From Pseudomonadota bacterium (GTDB taxonomy: Bacteria; Pseudomonadota; Gammaproteobacteria; Steroidobacterales; SZUA-146), in the NCBI GenBank assembly GCA_039028935.1, contig JBCCHD010000003.1, positions 62,001 to 126,000 of the forward strand: 64,000 nt of DNA, in the 5' to 3' direction. The position numbers and the translations under genes were made by a program. Of the stretch, positions 15,756 to 24,974 are shown piece after piece. Position 1 is the stretch's first letter, and the number at the start of each line of letters is the position of its first letter. A model generated the notes under the pieces. That model ran no database searches, had not been told where the DNA came from, and saw only the letters and a program-made list of their open reading frames with translations.

Positions 15756-16402
15756 GCGAACCCATCAACGACGTGTACGCCACGGATAGCGAGTTTGAGC
15801 CGGTGCCAGGATTGCCGGAAGAGCTACCGGAAGGCGAACACATCCTATGGCAGGGTGCGCCAACTTTTCGCAACGTGGCGATCCACCAGCTGCATCTTCG
15901 CAAACTGGCGGTCTATTTTGTGTTGATTCTCGGTCTGCGTCACCTGTGGTTGGCCAGCTCCGGCCATGGTTTGATGACGGACCTTGCCGGCACAATGGGT
16001 CTGCTGGTTGCGGCGAATATCGCACTGGGCATTTTGCTGCTCATTTCCTATTTCATTGCCCGCACGACGCTCTACACCATTACGAATCGACGCGTGGTAA
16101 TGCGGATCGGTATTGCGCTGCCGATGCCGCTCAATCTTCCGTTCAGCGCGCTGAGCGGAGCGGATCTGCGATTACACCGAGATGGCAGCGGCGACATCCT
16201 ACTGCAGGTTGCCGATCGCAAGCGACTCAGTTACGTCGTGCTGTGGCCTCACTTGAAAATGCGAGGCCTGCTCAATGTGCAGCCAGCACTACGTAGCCTC
16301 AATGCGCCGCAAGAGGCTGCTACCACGCTCGCTGCGGCCATTGCCGAGACACCCAATGCGTTGCCGTCGTCGGAGATCGACGCGTCGCCGGTCGTTGCGT
16401 GA
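15752..16402 (+). CDS. puhB: Photosynthetic complex assembly protein PuhB
   Basis: 216 aa with a bacterial PH-like domain and about three hydrophobic segments. The region GEHILWQGAPTFRNVAIHQLH near residue 30 is typical of PuhB. PuhB assists reaction-centre assembly in Rhodobacter. Starts within the puhA stop and is followed by puhC after 10 bp. Confidence 0.93.
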   Translation: MSEPINDVYATDSEFEPVPGLPEELPEGEHILWQGAPTFRNVAIHQLHLRKLAVYFVLILGLRHLWLASSGHGLMTDLAGTMGLLVAANIALGILLLISYFIARTTLYTITNRRVVMRIGIALPMPLNLPFSALSGADLRLHRDGSGDILLQVADRKRLSYVVLWPHLKMRGLLNVQPALRSLNAPQEAATTLAAAIAETPNALPSSEIDASPVVA

Positions 16403-16412
16403 GGAGAAATCG

Positions 16413-16889
16413 ATGAACAGAACGCCGATGGAAAGACGCTTCCCGCCAATTATGGTGGGCGCCATGATCACTCTGGCGCTGATCGGTACGGGCTACAAAA
16501 GCTGGTTCGATCCCAACGGGCCGGCCGTATTGCCCGAGACCCCCATTGAAGCGTCAAGAGCCCTGCGCTTTGAGGACGTGAGCGATGGCCGTGTGGTTGT
16601 AATCGACGCGCAGACCGATCAGCCGATCGAGTATCTTGAGATCGGCACCAACGGCTTTCTACGTTCGACGTTACGTGGCCTAGCACGTGCCCGTGCACCT
16701 TATGGCCGCGGCGCCGAGACGCCCTTTGTGATTGAGCGCCGGATCGATGGTCAGATCTTGCTGATCGATCCGGTTACGCATCGCTTTTTGGACTTGCGGG
16801 CCTTTGGCAAGATTAATGCCGATGTCTTCGCGCGCTACCTTGATCGCGATAGTCCAAGTCCCGCCGTATCAACGGAGGCGCGACTGTGA
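16413..16889 (+). CDS. puhC: Photosynthetic complex assembly protein PuhC
   Basis: 158 aa with one N-terminal membrane anchor (about residues 10-28) and a periplasmic domain. The segment RALRFEDVSDGRVVVIDAQT is characteristic of PuhC, which is needed for normal reaction-centre/LH1 assembly. The ATG at 16413 is backed by GAGGAGA upstream. A GTG overlapping the stop (16886) opens a 31-codon Arg-rich frame that ends at 16981; it resembles no known protein and is not called. In most PGCs acsF follows here; it is missing. Confidence 0.92.
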   Translation: MNRTPMERRFPPIMVGAMITLALIGTGYKSWFDPNGPAVLPETPIEASRALRFEDVSDGRVVVIDAQTDQPIEYLEIGTNGFLRSTLRGLARARAPYGRGAETPFVIERRIDGQILLIDPVTHRFLDLRAFGKINADVFARYLDRDSPSPAVSTEARL

Positions 16890-16993
16890 CGCGATGGGCT
16901 TTCATTGCGAATACATGCCGACGTCCAGCGGGTAGGTCACGTCGATGCCGGCGCGCGCCAAGCAGGACGCGCGTCGGTTAGGCGGTTCGGGCG

Positions 16994-17758
16994 ATGACCT
17001 GGTTTGTGGCAATTGCCATCGCGGTTGCGATGTGGTGGCTGACGACCGTTGTGGCGCTCTATCGTATCGGTCTGCCCGCGTCCACGTATAGCCGCACCTA
17101 CGGCCTGGCAACTATCGTACTGCTGGTCGGCGTGGTAGCGGTCGCATTTAGTCTACGACTCCCGACCGTCCTAGGGGCGTATCTGGGCTTTACCGGCGCC
17201 CTATTGATTTGGAGCTGGCACGAGCTTAGTTACTACTTGGGTTTCATCACCGGCCCAGCACCTCGTGCTTGCCCTCCCAATCGTTCAACTGTTGAGCGCT
17301 TCGTCCATGGCGTAAGAGCGAGTTTGCATCATGAGCTTGCCATCATCGCCACCGCGCTATTGTTGTTTGTGATGGCGTGGCGCGCACCAAACCTCATCGC
17401 TTTCCATACGTTTTGTGTGCTGTGGCTCATGCGCTGGAGTGCCAAGCTGAATATTTTCTTTGGTGCCCGCAATGTGCACATGGAGTTTCTGCCGAGTCAC
17501 CTGCAATACCTTGCGACGTATATGTCCTCCCGATCAATGAATGCGCTGTTTCCGTTTGTTATGGCGGCAGCCGTGTTTGTCATTTACCAGCTTATCCGCA
17601 CGGCACAAGACGGCTCGGCCTATCTGGTAACGACCCATGCACTGCTCGCCACGCTGCTCTTTCTGGCGATTCTCGAGCACGTTTTGCTGATGGTGAAAGT
17701 ACCCGACGGCATTCTCTGGCGACTCGGCACCGGGTCCCGTGAGGCGAACTCCACGTGA
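16994..17758 (+). CDS. puhE: Photosynthetic complex assembly protein PuhE
   Basis: 254 aa, about seven hydrophobic segments and WHELSYYLGFITGP near residues 75-88, a hallmark of PuhE (DUF3623). Role in the photosynthetic apparatus is established only genetically. It lies 104 bp after puhC with no acsF between them. bchI follows; its preferred start is 34 bp after the puhE stop. Confidence 0.93.
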   Translation: MTWFVAIAIAVAMWWLTTVVALYRIGLPASTYSRTYGLATIVLLVGVVAVAFSLRLPTVLGAYLGFTGALLIWSWHELSYYLGFITGPAPRACPPNRSTVERFVHGVRASLHHELAIIATALLLFVMAWRAPNLIAFHTFCVLWLMRWSAKLNIFFGARNVHMEFLPSHLQYLATYMSSRSMNALFPFVMAAAVFVIYQLIRTAQDGSAYLVTTHALLATLLFLAILEHVLLMVKVPDGILWRLGTGSREANST

Positions 17759-17792
17759 GGGTTTTCATGCGCCGTTTACCGTCGATCTCCTA

Positions 17793-18830
17793 ATGTCCAA
17801 AGGCATGGACAGCTTTCCTTTTTCTGCCATCGTCGGACAGGACGACATGAAACAGGCACTGCTGATCAGTGCCATTGACCCAGGTATTGGTGGCGTGTTG
17901 GCGTTTGGCGATCGCGGTACCGGCAAGTCCACGGCGGTGCGCGCTTTGGCGGCGCTGTTGCCGAAAATCCGCGTGGTGAAAGATTGCGTCTATGGTGCTG
18001 AACCGCTGTCGGGTCGTTGCACCTGCGAGGCGTGTGCCGCGTTTGATCCGGGCAAGCCGCGTCTATCGCGACTTGTGCCGACACCTGTGGTCGATCTACC
18101 GCTGGGTGTTACCGAAGATCGCGTCATGGGTGCGCTCGATTTAGAACGAGCGCTGGCGCATGGCGAAAAAGCGTTTGAACCGGGGTTGCTGGCTCGCGCA
18201 AACCGGGGGTTTTTGTACATCGACGAGGTGAACCTGCTGGAGGACCACATTGTTGATCTGTTGCTTGATGTAGCGGCATCGGGTGAAAACCTTGTCGAGC
18301 GGGAAGGATTGAGTGTGCGACATCCGGCTCGATTCGTACTGATTGGAAGCGGTAATCCCGAGGAAGGCGAGCTGCGTCCACAGCTGCTCGACCGGTTTGG
18401 TTTGTCGGTGGAAATCACGACTCCGGTTGAAATCGATCAACGAGTAGACATTATTCGGCGGCGCGCGGAGTACGAATCCAATCCCGAAGTGTTCCGCAAG
18501 AAATGGTCGCGCAAAGAGGGCGCCGTGCGGCGCAAGGTCAGTCAAGGTCGTGCGCAGCTTGAACAGGTGAAAACGGGCGATCAGATGCTGACACGCGCTG
18601 CGGAGTTGTGCGTGGCGCTCAACACGGATGGTTTGCGGGGCGAGCTCACTCTCATTCGCGCCGCTCGCGCGCTTGCGGCACTAAAAGGAGACAAGCAGGT
18701 CGACGTTCATCACTTGCGAGCGGTTGCCGTACCGGCGCTCACCCACCGATTACGCCGAGCCCCGCTCGATGAAGCGGGTGCCGCGGTGCGCATCGAGCGC
18801 GCAGTGTCGGAGGTGCTAGGCGATGACTGA
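17793..18830 (+). CDS. bchI: Magnesium chelatase ATPase subunit I
   Basis: AAA+ ATPase of Mg-chelatase, which assembles with BchD and powers Mg2+ insertion by BchH. About 345 aa. Walker A is GDRGTGKST near residues 38-46 and Walker B LYIDEVNLL near residue 140; the arginine-finger region follows GSGNPEEGELRPQLLDRFG. The open frame extends to a GTG at 17739 inside puhE. The ATG at 17793 (MSKGMDSFPF) fits the family length, with an ATG at 17805 as alternative; neither has a clear Shine-Dalgarno. Overlaps bchD by 8 bp. Confidence 0.95.
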   Translation: MSKGMDSFPFSAIVGQDDMKQALLISAIDPGIGGVLAFGDRGTGKSTAVRALAALLPKIRVVKDCVYGAEPLSGRCTCEACAAFDPGKPRLSRLVPTPVVDLPLGVTEDRVMGALDLERALAHGEKAFEPGLLARANRGFLYIDEVNLLEDHIVDLLLDVAASGENLVEREGLSVRHPARFVLIGSGNPEEGELRPQLLDRFGLSVEITTPVEIDQRVDIIRRRAEYESNPEVFRKKWSRKEGAVRRKVSQGRAQLEQVKTGDQMLTRAAELCVALNTDGLRGELTLIRAARALAALKGDKQVDVHHLRAVAVPALTHRLRRAPLDEAGAAVRIERAVSEVLGDD

Positions 18831-20565
18831 TCCAGTTGAGACTGCGGGTACCAATCCTCCTGAGCACGCCGACGTGTTCGATGCCTTACAGGCTTTGCTT
18901 GTGTTCGCTGTTGATCCTGTTGGATTGGGATTGTGTGTTCGTGGTCGGCACGGACCGGGTCGGTCCGCGGTGCTGCGGGCGATCAAAAGCCTCTATCTCG
19001 ATACACCGTTTCGTAAGATTCCATGTCACATCGACGAGGATCGTTTGTTGGGCGGGCTTGATCTCGGTGCAACGTTGGCGGCCGGTAAGCCGCTTGTGAG
19101 TCAGGGTGTGTTGGCGTCCACGCATGACGGAGTGGCGGTGTTATCGATGGCCGAACGCTTACCCGGCCGCACGATTACGCATCTTGTGCACGCCATGGAC
19201 ACGCATCGCGTGCGGCTTGAGCGCGACGGTTTTTCGTCGATACTGCCCGCTCGTTTTGCAGTCGTTGCGCTGGATGAAAGTGGTGATGATGAACCCGGGC
19301 TGGATCCCAGGCTGGCTGATCGACTCGCACTGCAATTCGATGCCGATCGATTGTCGCCCGAAGCGGTCGATGAGTTGCCGCTTACGCCGGCGGATCTGCT
19401 TGCGGCCCGCAAAGGTTTGCGCGATGTGACGATGCCCAAGCGCGTGATAGAGGCGCTTTGCCGTACCGCGCTCGGACTGGGCATCACATCAATGCGAAGT
19501 GCAATGCAGTGTGTGCAGGCGGCTCGCGTGCTTGCCGCGCTGGGTGGTGAGACCGAGGTTGGGGATGAGCAGGCGGGTGCCGCCGTGCGTCTTGTCCTGG
19601 CCCATCGTGCCGTACAGCTACCTATTCCTGAGGCCGAAGAGGAATCGACCGAAGCTCCGCCGGATGAAAATAAAGCGGATGATTCCAACGCCGAATCGAC
19701 AGAGCAAAAACCGCTGGACGACCAGCTGATCGACGCGGCGATGGCGGCGCTACCGGACGGTTTACTTGAGCTGCTCGCCAGCGGCGCGCACCGGGAACGT
19801 AGTGCGCATGTTGCCCGTACGGGCGCGGCGGTGCAGGGTCCGCGTGGACGGCCGATCGGCGATATGCCGGCGAGTCGCGATGCGCGGCTCAATGTCTTGG
19901 CGACGCTCCGAACGGCTGCGCCATGGCAGAAGATTCGCGGTGCGGACAAGCGCTTAGCGATAAGACGCAGCGACTTTCGCACCACGCGCCGCAAAAGTAG
20001 CACGCAGTCGGTCAATATTTTTGTGGTAGACGCGTCGGGTTCTTCGGCCGCTCAGCGGCTGAGCGAGGTGAAAGGCGCGGTACAGCTGTTGCTCGGTGAC
20101 TGCTACGTACGTCGCGATCAAGTTGCATTGATTGCCTTTCGAGGCGCATCGCCCGAATTACTGCTCGCGCCGACACGTTCGCTGGTTCGCGCCAAACGCG
20201 AGCTGGCCAACCTGCCAGGTGGTGGTGCCACCCCGCTGGCAGGGGCGTTGGATGCGACTCGTGAGCTTGCGCGTCAAGTGACCAAGTCGGGGCAGCGACC
20301 AGTGGTGATTTTGCTCACGGACGGACGTGGAAACGTGGGTCGCGACGGCACACCGGGCCATGCGGACAGTGCTCAGCACACCGAAGCGGCCGCCCACGAA
20401 TTGCGAGCCGCCAGCGTGTCGACGTTGCTGGTGGATGTCGCAAAACGGCCGCGTGGCCGCGGCCGCGACCTCGCCGTTGCGCTCAACGCGCGGTATCTCG
20501 CGTTACCGTATGCGTCTTCGCAATCCATTGTCGAGGCGGTTCAGGCGTCGGGGGTTGCCGCATGA
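18823..20565 (+). CDS. bchD: Magnesium chelatase subunit D
   Basis: 580 aa. An N-terminal degenerate AAA+ domain (residues about 15-260; the P-loop region reads GRHGPGRSA) is followed by an acidic Pro/Glu-rich linker (about 268-305) and a C-terminal von Willebrand A domain with the MIDAS motif DASGS near residue 404. BchD forms the platform of the ID complex. Short overlaps with bchI upstream and bchO downstream (ATGA). Confidence 0.95.
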   Translation: MTDPVETAGTNPPEHADVFDALQALLVFAVDPVGLGLCVRGRHGPGRSAVLRAIKSLYLDTPFRKIPCHIDEDRLLGGLDLGATLAAGKPLVSQGVLASTHDGVAVLSMAERLPGRTITHLVHAMDTHRVRLERDGFSSILPARFAVVALDESGDDEPGLDPRLADRLALQFDADRLSPEAVDELPLTPADLLAARKGLRDVTMPKRVIEALCRTALGLGITSMRSAMQCVQAARVLAALGGETEVGDEQAGAAVRLVLAHRAVQLPIPEAEEESTEAPPDENKADDSNAESTEQKPLDDQLIDAAMAALPDGLLELLASGAHRERSAHVARTGAAVQGPRGRPIGDMPASRDARLNVLATLRTAAPWQKIRGADKRLAIRRSDFRTTRRKSSTQSVNIFVVDASGSSAAQRLSEVKGAVQLLLGDCYVRRDQVALIAFRGASPELLLAPTRSLVRAKRELANLPGGGATPLAGALDATRELARQVTKSGQRPVVILLTDGRGNVGRDGTPGHADSAQHTEAAAHELRAASVSTLLVDVAKRPRGRGRDLAVALNARYLALPYASSQSIVEAVQASGVAA

Positions 20566-21461
20566 CGGTCGTGGCACATCCGATGCGTGGCGCTACGTCT
20601 GAACGCATCGCTCAGCATGAGCACGTGTCGGCTAAGCGTATTAAACAAGTCGACACGCAGCGTGTGGGGTGGAGCGTCGCGCAATCGGGCCGTGGCCCTG
20701 GTCTGCTGTTCCTGCACGGCACGGGTGCGGCTAAACATTCTTGGCGCACGCTTGCGCCGCTCATCGATCACCGCTTTACCGTTTTCGCCCCCGATCTACC
20801 GGGCCACGGCGACAGTGAGATCTTTGATCCCTCAGTCATGTCGCTGGCCGAGATGGCTCGCGAGACCGGTGCGTTGATCGACGCGTTAAACGTCAGTCCA
20901 CAGGTTATCGTCGGCCATTCTGCGGGCGCAGCGTTAGCAATGCGACTGGTCTTGGATGGCTATGCCGCACCCTCAGCGATTGTATCGATTAATGGTGCAT
21001 TTATGGTCTTTGGTGGTGTCATCAACAGTGTGCTGGCACCGCTTGCGGGTCTGTGTTCAGGCAGCCGCCTGGTCACTCACGCATTGGCTCGAAAGGCGCG
21101 GGACTTGAATGCCGTCAAGCGTGTGATCGCCAGTACGGGCTCCAAGCTCGATGATGACAGCATCGCGCGGTACCGCGCGGTATTGCAAAAGCCCGCTCAC
21201 CTTGAAGCCACCTTCGCCATGATGGCCAATTGGGATTTGGGTACGCTAAGACACGACATGCGTCGCAATAGCATTCCGCTGCATTTACTTGTCGCAACAC
21301 AAGACGGTGCGGTGGAGCCGCGGCAAGGCGCCATCGTCGCGCGCGAATGTCCACATGCCACGCTTCAATACTTGCCGGGACTCGGTCACGTAGCGCATGA
21401 AGAGGCGCCCGAGCAAGTGGCGCAATATGTGCTTCAAATGGCACAACAGTGGGGAGGATAG
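20562..21461 (+). CDS. bchO: Alpha/beta hydrolase BchO
   Basis: 299 aa alpha/beta-hydrolase fold with HGTGAAKHSW (oxyanion region), the nucleophile elbow GHSAGAA near residue 111 and a late histidine in GLGHVAHEE. Encoded with the Mg-chelatase genes in most purple bacteria. It has been proposed to act in Mg-chelation or a hydrolytic tetrapyrrole step, but its exact reaction is not settled. Start overlaps the bchD stop by 4 bp. Confidence 0.92.
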   Translation: MTVVAHPMRGATSERIAQHEHVSAKRIKQVDTQRVGWSVAQSGRGPGLLFLHGTGAAKHSWRTLAPLIDHRFTVFAPDLPGHGDSEIFDPSVMSLAEMARETGALIDALNVSPQVIVGHSAGAALAMRLVLDGYAAPSAIVSINGAFMVFGGVINSVLAPLAGLCSGSRLVTHALARKARDLNAVKRVIASTGSKLDDDSIARYRAVLQKPAHLEATFAMMANWDLGTLRHDMRRNSIPLHLLVATQDGAVEPRQGAIVARECPHATLQYLPGLGHVAHEEAPEQVAQYVLQMAQQWGG

Positions 21462-21465
21462 TTCG

Positions 21466-22755
21466 GTGAGACGCACTAAAGATCACCCACAGCGCCTACG
21501 ACTCAACAACGAGGTGCACGCTCGGCCACCTGGCGAGATCAACGGGTCGAAACAGATTACCTATTTGGCATGGATGACCGAGGGCGATCAGGTGGACTTC
21601 GAATGGCAGCGGTTGACCAAGCTGTTGGAACATTTCGGCGTCGACATTGGCGAGCCGTCAAATCATGTGAGTGTGAATCTCGGTCCCTGTCATATGCGGT
21701 GGGAGCGCCATACGGAATTTACCCGTTTTACATTGATCGACAACGAACCGCTGGGTGAACCATTCGCCAAATCTGTGCTTCGCCATATTCCGCAGACGTG
21801 GCTCGACGAGTGCCAAAATCGTGTCATCGTTGCGACAGAGGTGGCGCAATTGATTGAACATGAACCGTCGCGCAGTTTCGGCGAAATCGCCGACCGTTTT
21901 TTTGATGGTAACGTTCTGGTGGGGTCGCAAATCGCCGAAGGCGCAGCCATTGCGCTCACTGACTTCGCCGTTCGGAGCGATGGTTATAGTCGGCTGTTGC
22001 TGATTAATGATGCGATGCCACCCCAGCAGGCCGGGCGCATGTTGCAGCGGCTACTTGAGATCGATACATACCGCATTATGACTCTGTTAGCGTTACCGGT
22101 TGCGCAGAGTTTGAATCCGTTTTTGAACGGTATTGAGGAAGAGTTAGTCGAACTCAGTGAAGCGCTGAGCGACAGTGATGAGCTCGACGAGCAACATCTT
22201 TTGGATGTGCTAACTAAAATGGAGGCGGTTAGCGAAAATCGGCAGCTTGCTACTGGCTATCGCTTTAGCGCAGCACGTGCCTACAACGACTTGGTTGATC
22301 GGCGTATCGACGAACTGCGCGAAGTGCGCATTCCTGGAAAGCAAACTTACCGCGAATTTACGCAACGACGCTTGTCACCCGCGGTGAAAACCTGCGACGC
22401 GATTGCCAACCGCCAACACTCGCTTGCGCTGAGGATGTCCCGTATTACAAAGCTGCTTTCAACGCGCGTAGATATCGCCCGGCAACAGCAGAATCAACAC
22501 CTTCTTGAGTCCATGGATCGGCGTGGTCGTGTGGCATTGCGCCTGCAACAAATGGTTGAAGGGTTGTCGATCGCGGCGATTAGCTACTACGTCGTAGGCC
22601 TTGTTCAGTATCTGGCCAAGGGGCTTGAAGCAGCTGGCTTTGGTGTCAATCCGACGGTAATCGTGGCGGCGAGTGTGCCGTTTATTGTGGTGATTGTGGC
22701 GGTAGCGACGTACACCGTGCGCAAGCGTATCGAAAGGGACACTAACCCAACTTGA
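21466..22755 (+). CDS. DUF3422 family membrane-anchored protein
   Basis: 429 aa. The N-terminal LNNEVHARPPGEI block near residues 12-24 is the DUF3422 hallmark. A soluble helical region follows, and two transmembrane segments lie at the C-terminus (ISYYVVGLVQYLAKGLEAAG and TVIVAASVPFIVVIVAVATY). Function is unknown. The GTG at 21466 has GGAGG 8 bp upstream and sits 4 bp after bchO, so it is in the same transcription unit. I do not know of DUF3422 as a usual PGC member; its place between bchO and crtB, where crtI might be expected, is notable. Confidence 0.85.
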   Translation: MRRTKDHPQRLRLNNEVHARPPGEINGSKQITYLAWMTEGDQVDFEWQRLTKLLEHFGVDIGEPSNHVSVNLGPCHMRWERHTEFTRFTLIDNEPLGEPFAKSVLRHIPQTWLDECQNRVIVATEVAQLIEHEPSRSFGEIADRFFDGNVLVGSQIAEGAAIALTDFAVRSDGYSRLLLINDAMPPQQAGRMLQRLLEIDTYRIMTLLALPVAQSLNPFLNGIEEELVELSEALSDSDELDEQHLLDVLTKMEAVSENRQLATGYRFSAARAYNDLVDRRIDELREVRIPGKQTYREFTQRRLSPAVKTCDAIANRQHSLALRMSRITKLLSTRVDIARQQQNQHLLESMDRRGRVALRLQQMVEGLSIAAISYYVVGLVQYLAKGLEAAGFGVNPTVIVAASVPFIVVIVAVATYTVRKRIERDTNPT

Positions 22756-22811
22756 CACTTTAACGAATCGTGCCCAACAGGCACTAATGCATCCACGCAA
22801 GGTGGTGACCT

Positions 22812-23759
22812 ATGAATAAACAATGGCAGGCGCTAAGCGCCACAGAAAAGCAGGATATTGCGCTATGTCGCGAAACCCTGCGGCAGGGATCTCAGTCGTT
22901 TTATGCGGCATCACTAATTCTACCGCGTGATGTGCGCGAGCCGGCGTCAGCGCTGTATGCGTTTTGTCGATTGGCCGATGACGCGATTGACGTGCCGGGC
23001 GATTCGACGGCAGCGGTCCGTGATCTTCACGCACGTCTGGACAGTATCTATGCCGGCGAGCCACAGCACGACCCGGTCGATCGCGCGATGGCGGCTGTTG
23101 TGCATCATTACTTTATTCCGCAAACGCTGCCCGCCGCCTTAATTGAGGGTTTCGAGTGGGATGTCGCGGGACGTCGGTATGCGACTCAATCTGACCTTTA
23201 CGACTACGCTGCTCGGGTTGCCGGCACGGTGGGCGCCATGATGGCGATGCTCATGGGTGTGCGCGCGCCAGATGTGTTAGCGCGCGCGTGCGACCTGGGG
23301 GTGGCAATGCAGTTAACGAATATCGCGCGAGATGTCGGAGAAGACGCACGCGCGGGAAGGCTCTATCTACCCTTGGACGCATTAGAACGAGTGGGAGTCG
23401 ATGCTGATGGGTGGCTTGACAATCCGGTATTCACACCCGCCATCGGTAACGTAGTGGAAGAGTTGCTGACCGCGGCGGACGCCCTGTATACGCGCTCGAC
23501 GTTCGGTATTGCCCAGTTACCGGTGCGTGCTCGACCCGGCATCTATGCCGCGCGTCGAATCTATGCCGAAATCGGTCGCGTAATCGAATCTCGTGGACTG
23601 GACTCGGTGTCTAGCCGAGCGGTTGTGACGCGGTCGCGCAAGCTGGCGCTCCTTGCGCATTCACTTTTATCGACGATAAAACCACGTGTACGTGACTACG
23701 CGCCGCCTTTGCGGGAGGTCGAGTTTTTGGTCGATGCGGCCTCGTCGGCTTATAGCTAA
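22812..23759 (+). CDS. crtB: Phytoene synthase
   Basis: Condenses two geranylgeranyl diphosphates to phytoene. 315 aa. The first Asp-rich motif DDAID is at residues 56-60 and the second is NIARDVGEDARAGRLYLP near residue 171. AAGGTGG lies a few bases before the ATG. The usual partner crtI (phytoene desaturase) is absent on either side: upstream is the DUF3422 gene, downstream the convergent crtC. Confidence 0.95.
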   Translation: MNKQWQALSATEKQDIALCRETLRQGSQSFYAASLILPRDVREPASALYAFCRLADDAIDVPGDSTAAVRDLHARLDSIYAGEPQHDPVDRAMAAVVHHYFIPQTLPAALIEGFEWDVAGRRYATQSDLYDYAARVAGTVGAMMAMLMGVRAPDVLARACDLGVAMQLTNIARDVGEDARAGRLYLPLDALERVGVDADGWLDNPVFTPAIGNVVEELLTAADALYTRSTFGIAQLPVRARPGIYAARRIYAEIGRVIESRGLDSVSSRAVVTRSRKLALLAHSLLSTIKPRVRDYAPPLREVEFLVDAASSAYS

Positions 23760-23854
23760 GGATCGGCGCATCGCGGCTATGACGCAGCACGTTTGCCGTC
23801 AAGTCAGTGAAAGGTCGATGCGACAATCGCGATAAGTTCTGCGCGTGTGGACCG

Positions 23855-24799
23855 TTAACGCACGAACGGAAACCGCATGCGAAACGGAATCAAGGTAGTT
23901 ACCCAATTTGCTCTAAATCGAGCAAGCGAGAGACTCTCGTGCATTGTGTGCGAACGGTCTGCGCCGGTGCTGAGCAGCGATCGCGCGTAAAAGGGTGTGT
24001 CTTCAAGCGTTTGACTGATCTTCGGTGATGCCATCAGATGCGCGGTTCGGGGTGCTCGCCATAGGCGCGTCGCCGGTAATTGGCACGCTACCGCCGGCTG
24101 GGATTTTGCAATTTGGCCATCGTCACGAATCTGCAGAGACAATGCCGACGGTGCGTCGTGACGATCACGCGCATGGTATTCAATACGCGTGTGGTCACGT
24201 TCGTGGGTTCGACTCCAGTGCCAGTCGTTAAACCCCTCGTGCAGCGGTTCATCGCCTTGGTTGCTGTCAAAGTAGCCATCGCCTGACCAGCGGATGTCGG
24301 GTTTTTCAAACTCAAGCTCAACGCGTGTACGTGGACTAACCGGCCACCAGCGATGCTGGCGGCGCGCATCAAGCTCGTACTCAGTGGATGTGAGGCTATG
24401 AGGATGGACGACGATGCGTCCTTGCACCTTGAACGGGAGCGGTGCGGCGCGATCGTTGACGATAATTTCAATCGCATCCTGTCGGTAAACCAATTGCGTG
24501 TTCCCAAGATAAAAATGATCGGCGCCTCGCTCAACCTTTGAAGGGTGTGGTTCAGTCATGACCCACCGAGCGTGTTGTCGAGAGTAGAGCGCGACATTGA
24601 TGGCGCAATACTGCATCGGGTCGGCGCGGCCGCGTGCGACTGCCCGTTTATAAAATGGGGAAAACACGCTGCCGACAAACGCGATCACCACCAGATGATG
24701 CTGGCCATCTGAACTACTCGCATCGAAGTACCACCATTTGTAACCCCGATCGAGCACCGGTGTATCGAAAGGCGGAAGTGGGGAAGGTGTGGTGATCAA
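23855..24799 (-). CDS. crtC: Carotenoid 1,2-hydratase (hydroxyneurosporene synthase)
   Basis: Adds water to the psi end groups of neurosporene or lycopene in the spheroidene/spirilloxanthin pathway. 314 aa, lipocalin-like CrtC family; signature blocks KWWYFDA near residue 21, FVGSVFSPFYKRA, and a pair of Trp/His motifs around FNDWHWSRTHE. The TTG at 24799 is taken as start because AGGAGA lies 6 bp upstream. Usually paired with crtD, which is not found here. Convergent with crtB, divergent from crtE. Confidence 0.93.
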   Translation of the reverse strand: MITTPSPLPPFDTPVLDRGYKWWYFDASSSDGQHHLVVIAFVGSVFSPFYKRAVARGRADPMQYCAINVALYSRQHARWVMTEPHPSKVERGADHFYLGNTQLVYRQDAIEIIVNDRAAPLPFKVQGRIVVHPHSLTSTEYELDARRQHRWWPVSPRTRVELEFEKPDIRWSGDGYFDSNQGDEPLHEGFNDWHWSRTHERDHTRIEYHARDRHDAPSALSLQIRDDGQIAKSQPAVACQLPATRLWRAPRTAHLMASPKISQTLEDTPFYARSLLSTGADRSHTMHESLSLARFRANWVTTLIPFRMRFPFVR

Positions 24800-24860
24800 T
24801 CGGGTCTCCTAGAGCGGGTGGGCATCAAACGTATACTTGTGCGAAGCAGCAAAATAATGG

Positions 24861-24942
24861 GTTGACGCGCCGAAAGCGGTTGACGCGCCGAAATTCGATG
24901 TCTATTGTAGTTTACAAGCAAAGATGACAACAAAAACTGACA
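24861..24942 (+). promoter_or_regulatory. crtE promoter, 15-bp direct repeat and tandem PpsR sites
   Basis: A perfect PpsR palindrome, TGT-N12-ACA, lies at 24899-24916. After an 8-bp spacer a degenerate copy TGACA-N8-TGACA lies at 24925-24942; this tandem 8-bp spacing is typical of PpsR-controlled promoters. Just upstream GTTGACGCGCCGAAA is directly repeated (24861-24875, 24879-24893). The second repeat's TTGACG, 17 bp and TATTGT (24903-24908) make a plausible sigma70 promoter whose -10 is covered by the first PpsR site. Confidence 0.75.
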
Positions 24943-24974
24943 CTTTAGCGTGTCTGACCACCGGAGTGTACGCT

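Noticed and set aside
16886-16981. 31-codon GTG frame overlapping the puhC stop
   Set aside because: Very short, Arg-rich, no similarity to AcsF or any known peptide; only the GTGA overlap favours it.
19101-20015. Long antisense frame (304 aa, Ser/Ala-rich) opposite bchD
   Set aside because: Shadow of the GC-rich bchD codons; low-complexity composition, no family features, bchD itself is certain.
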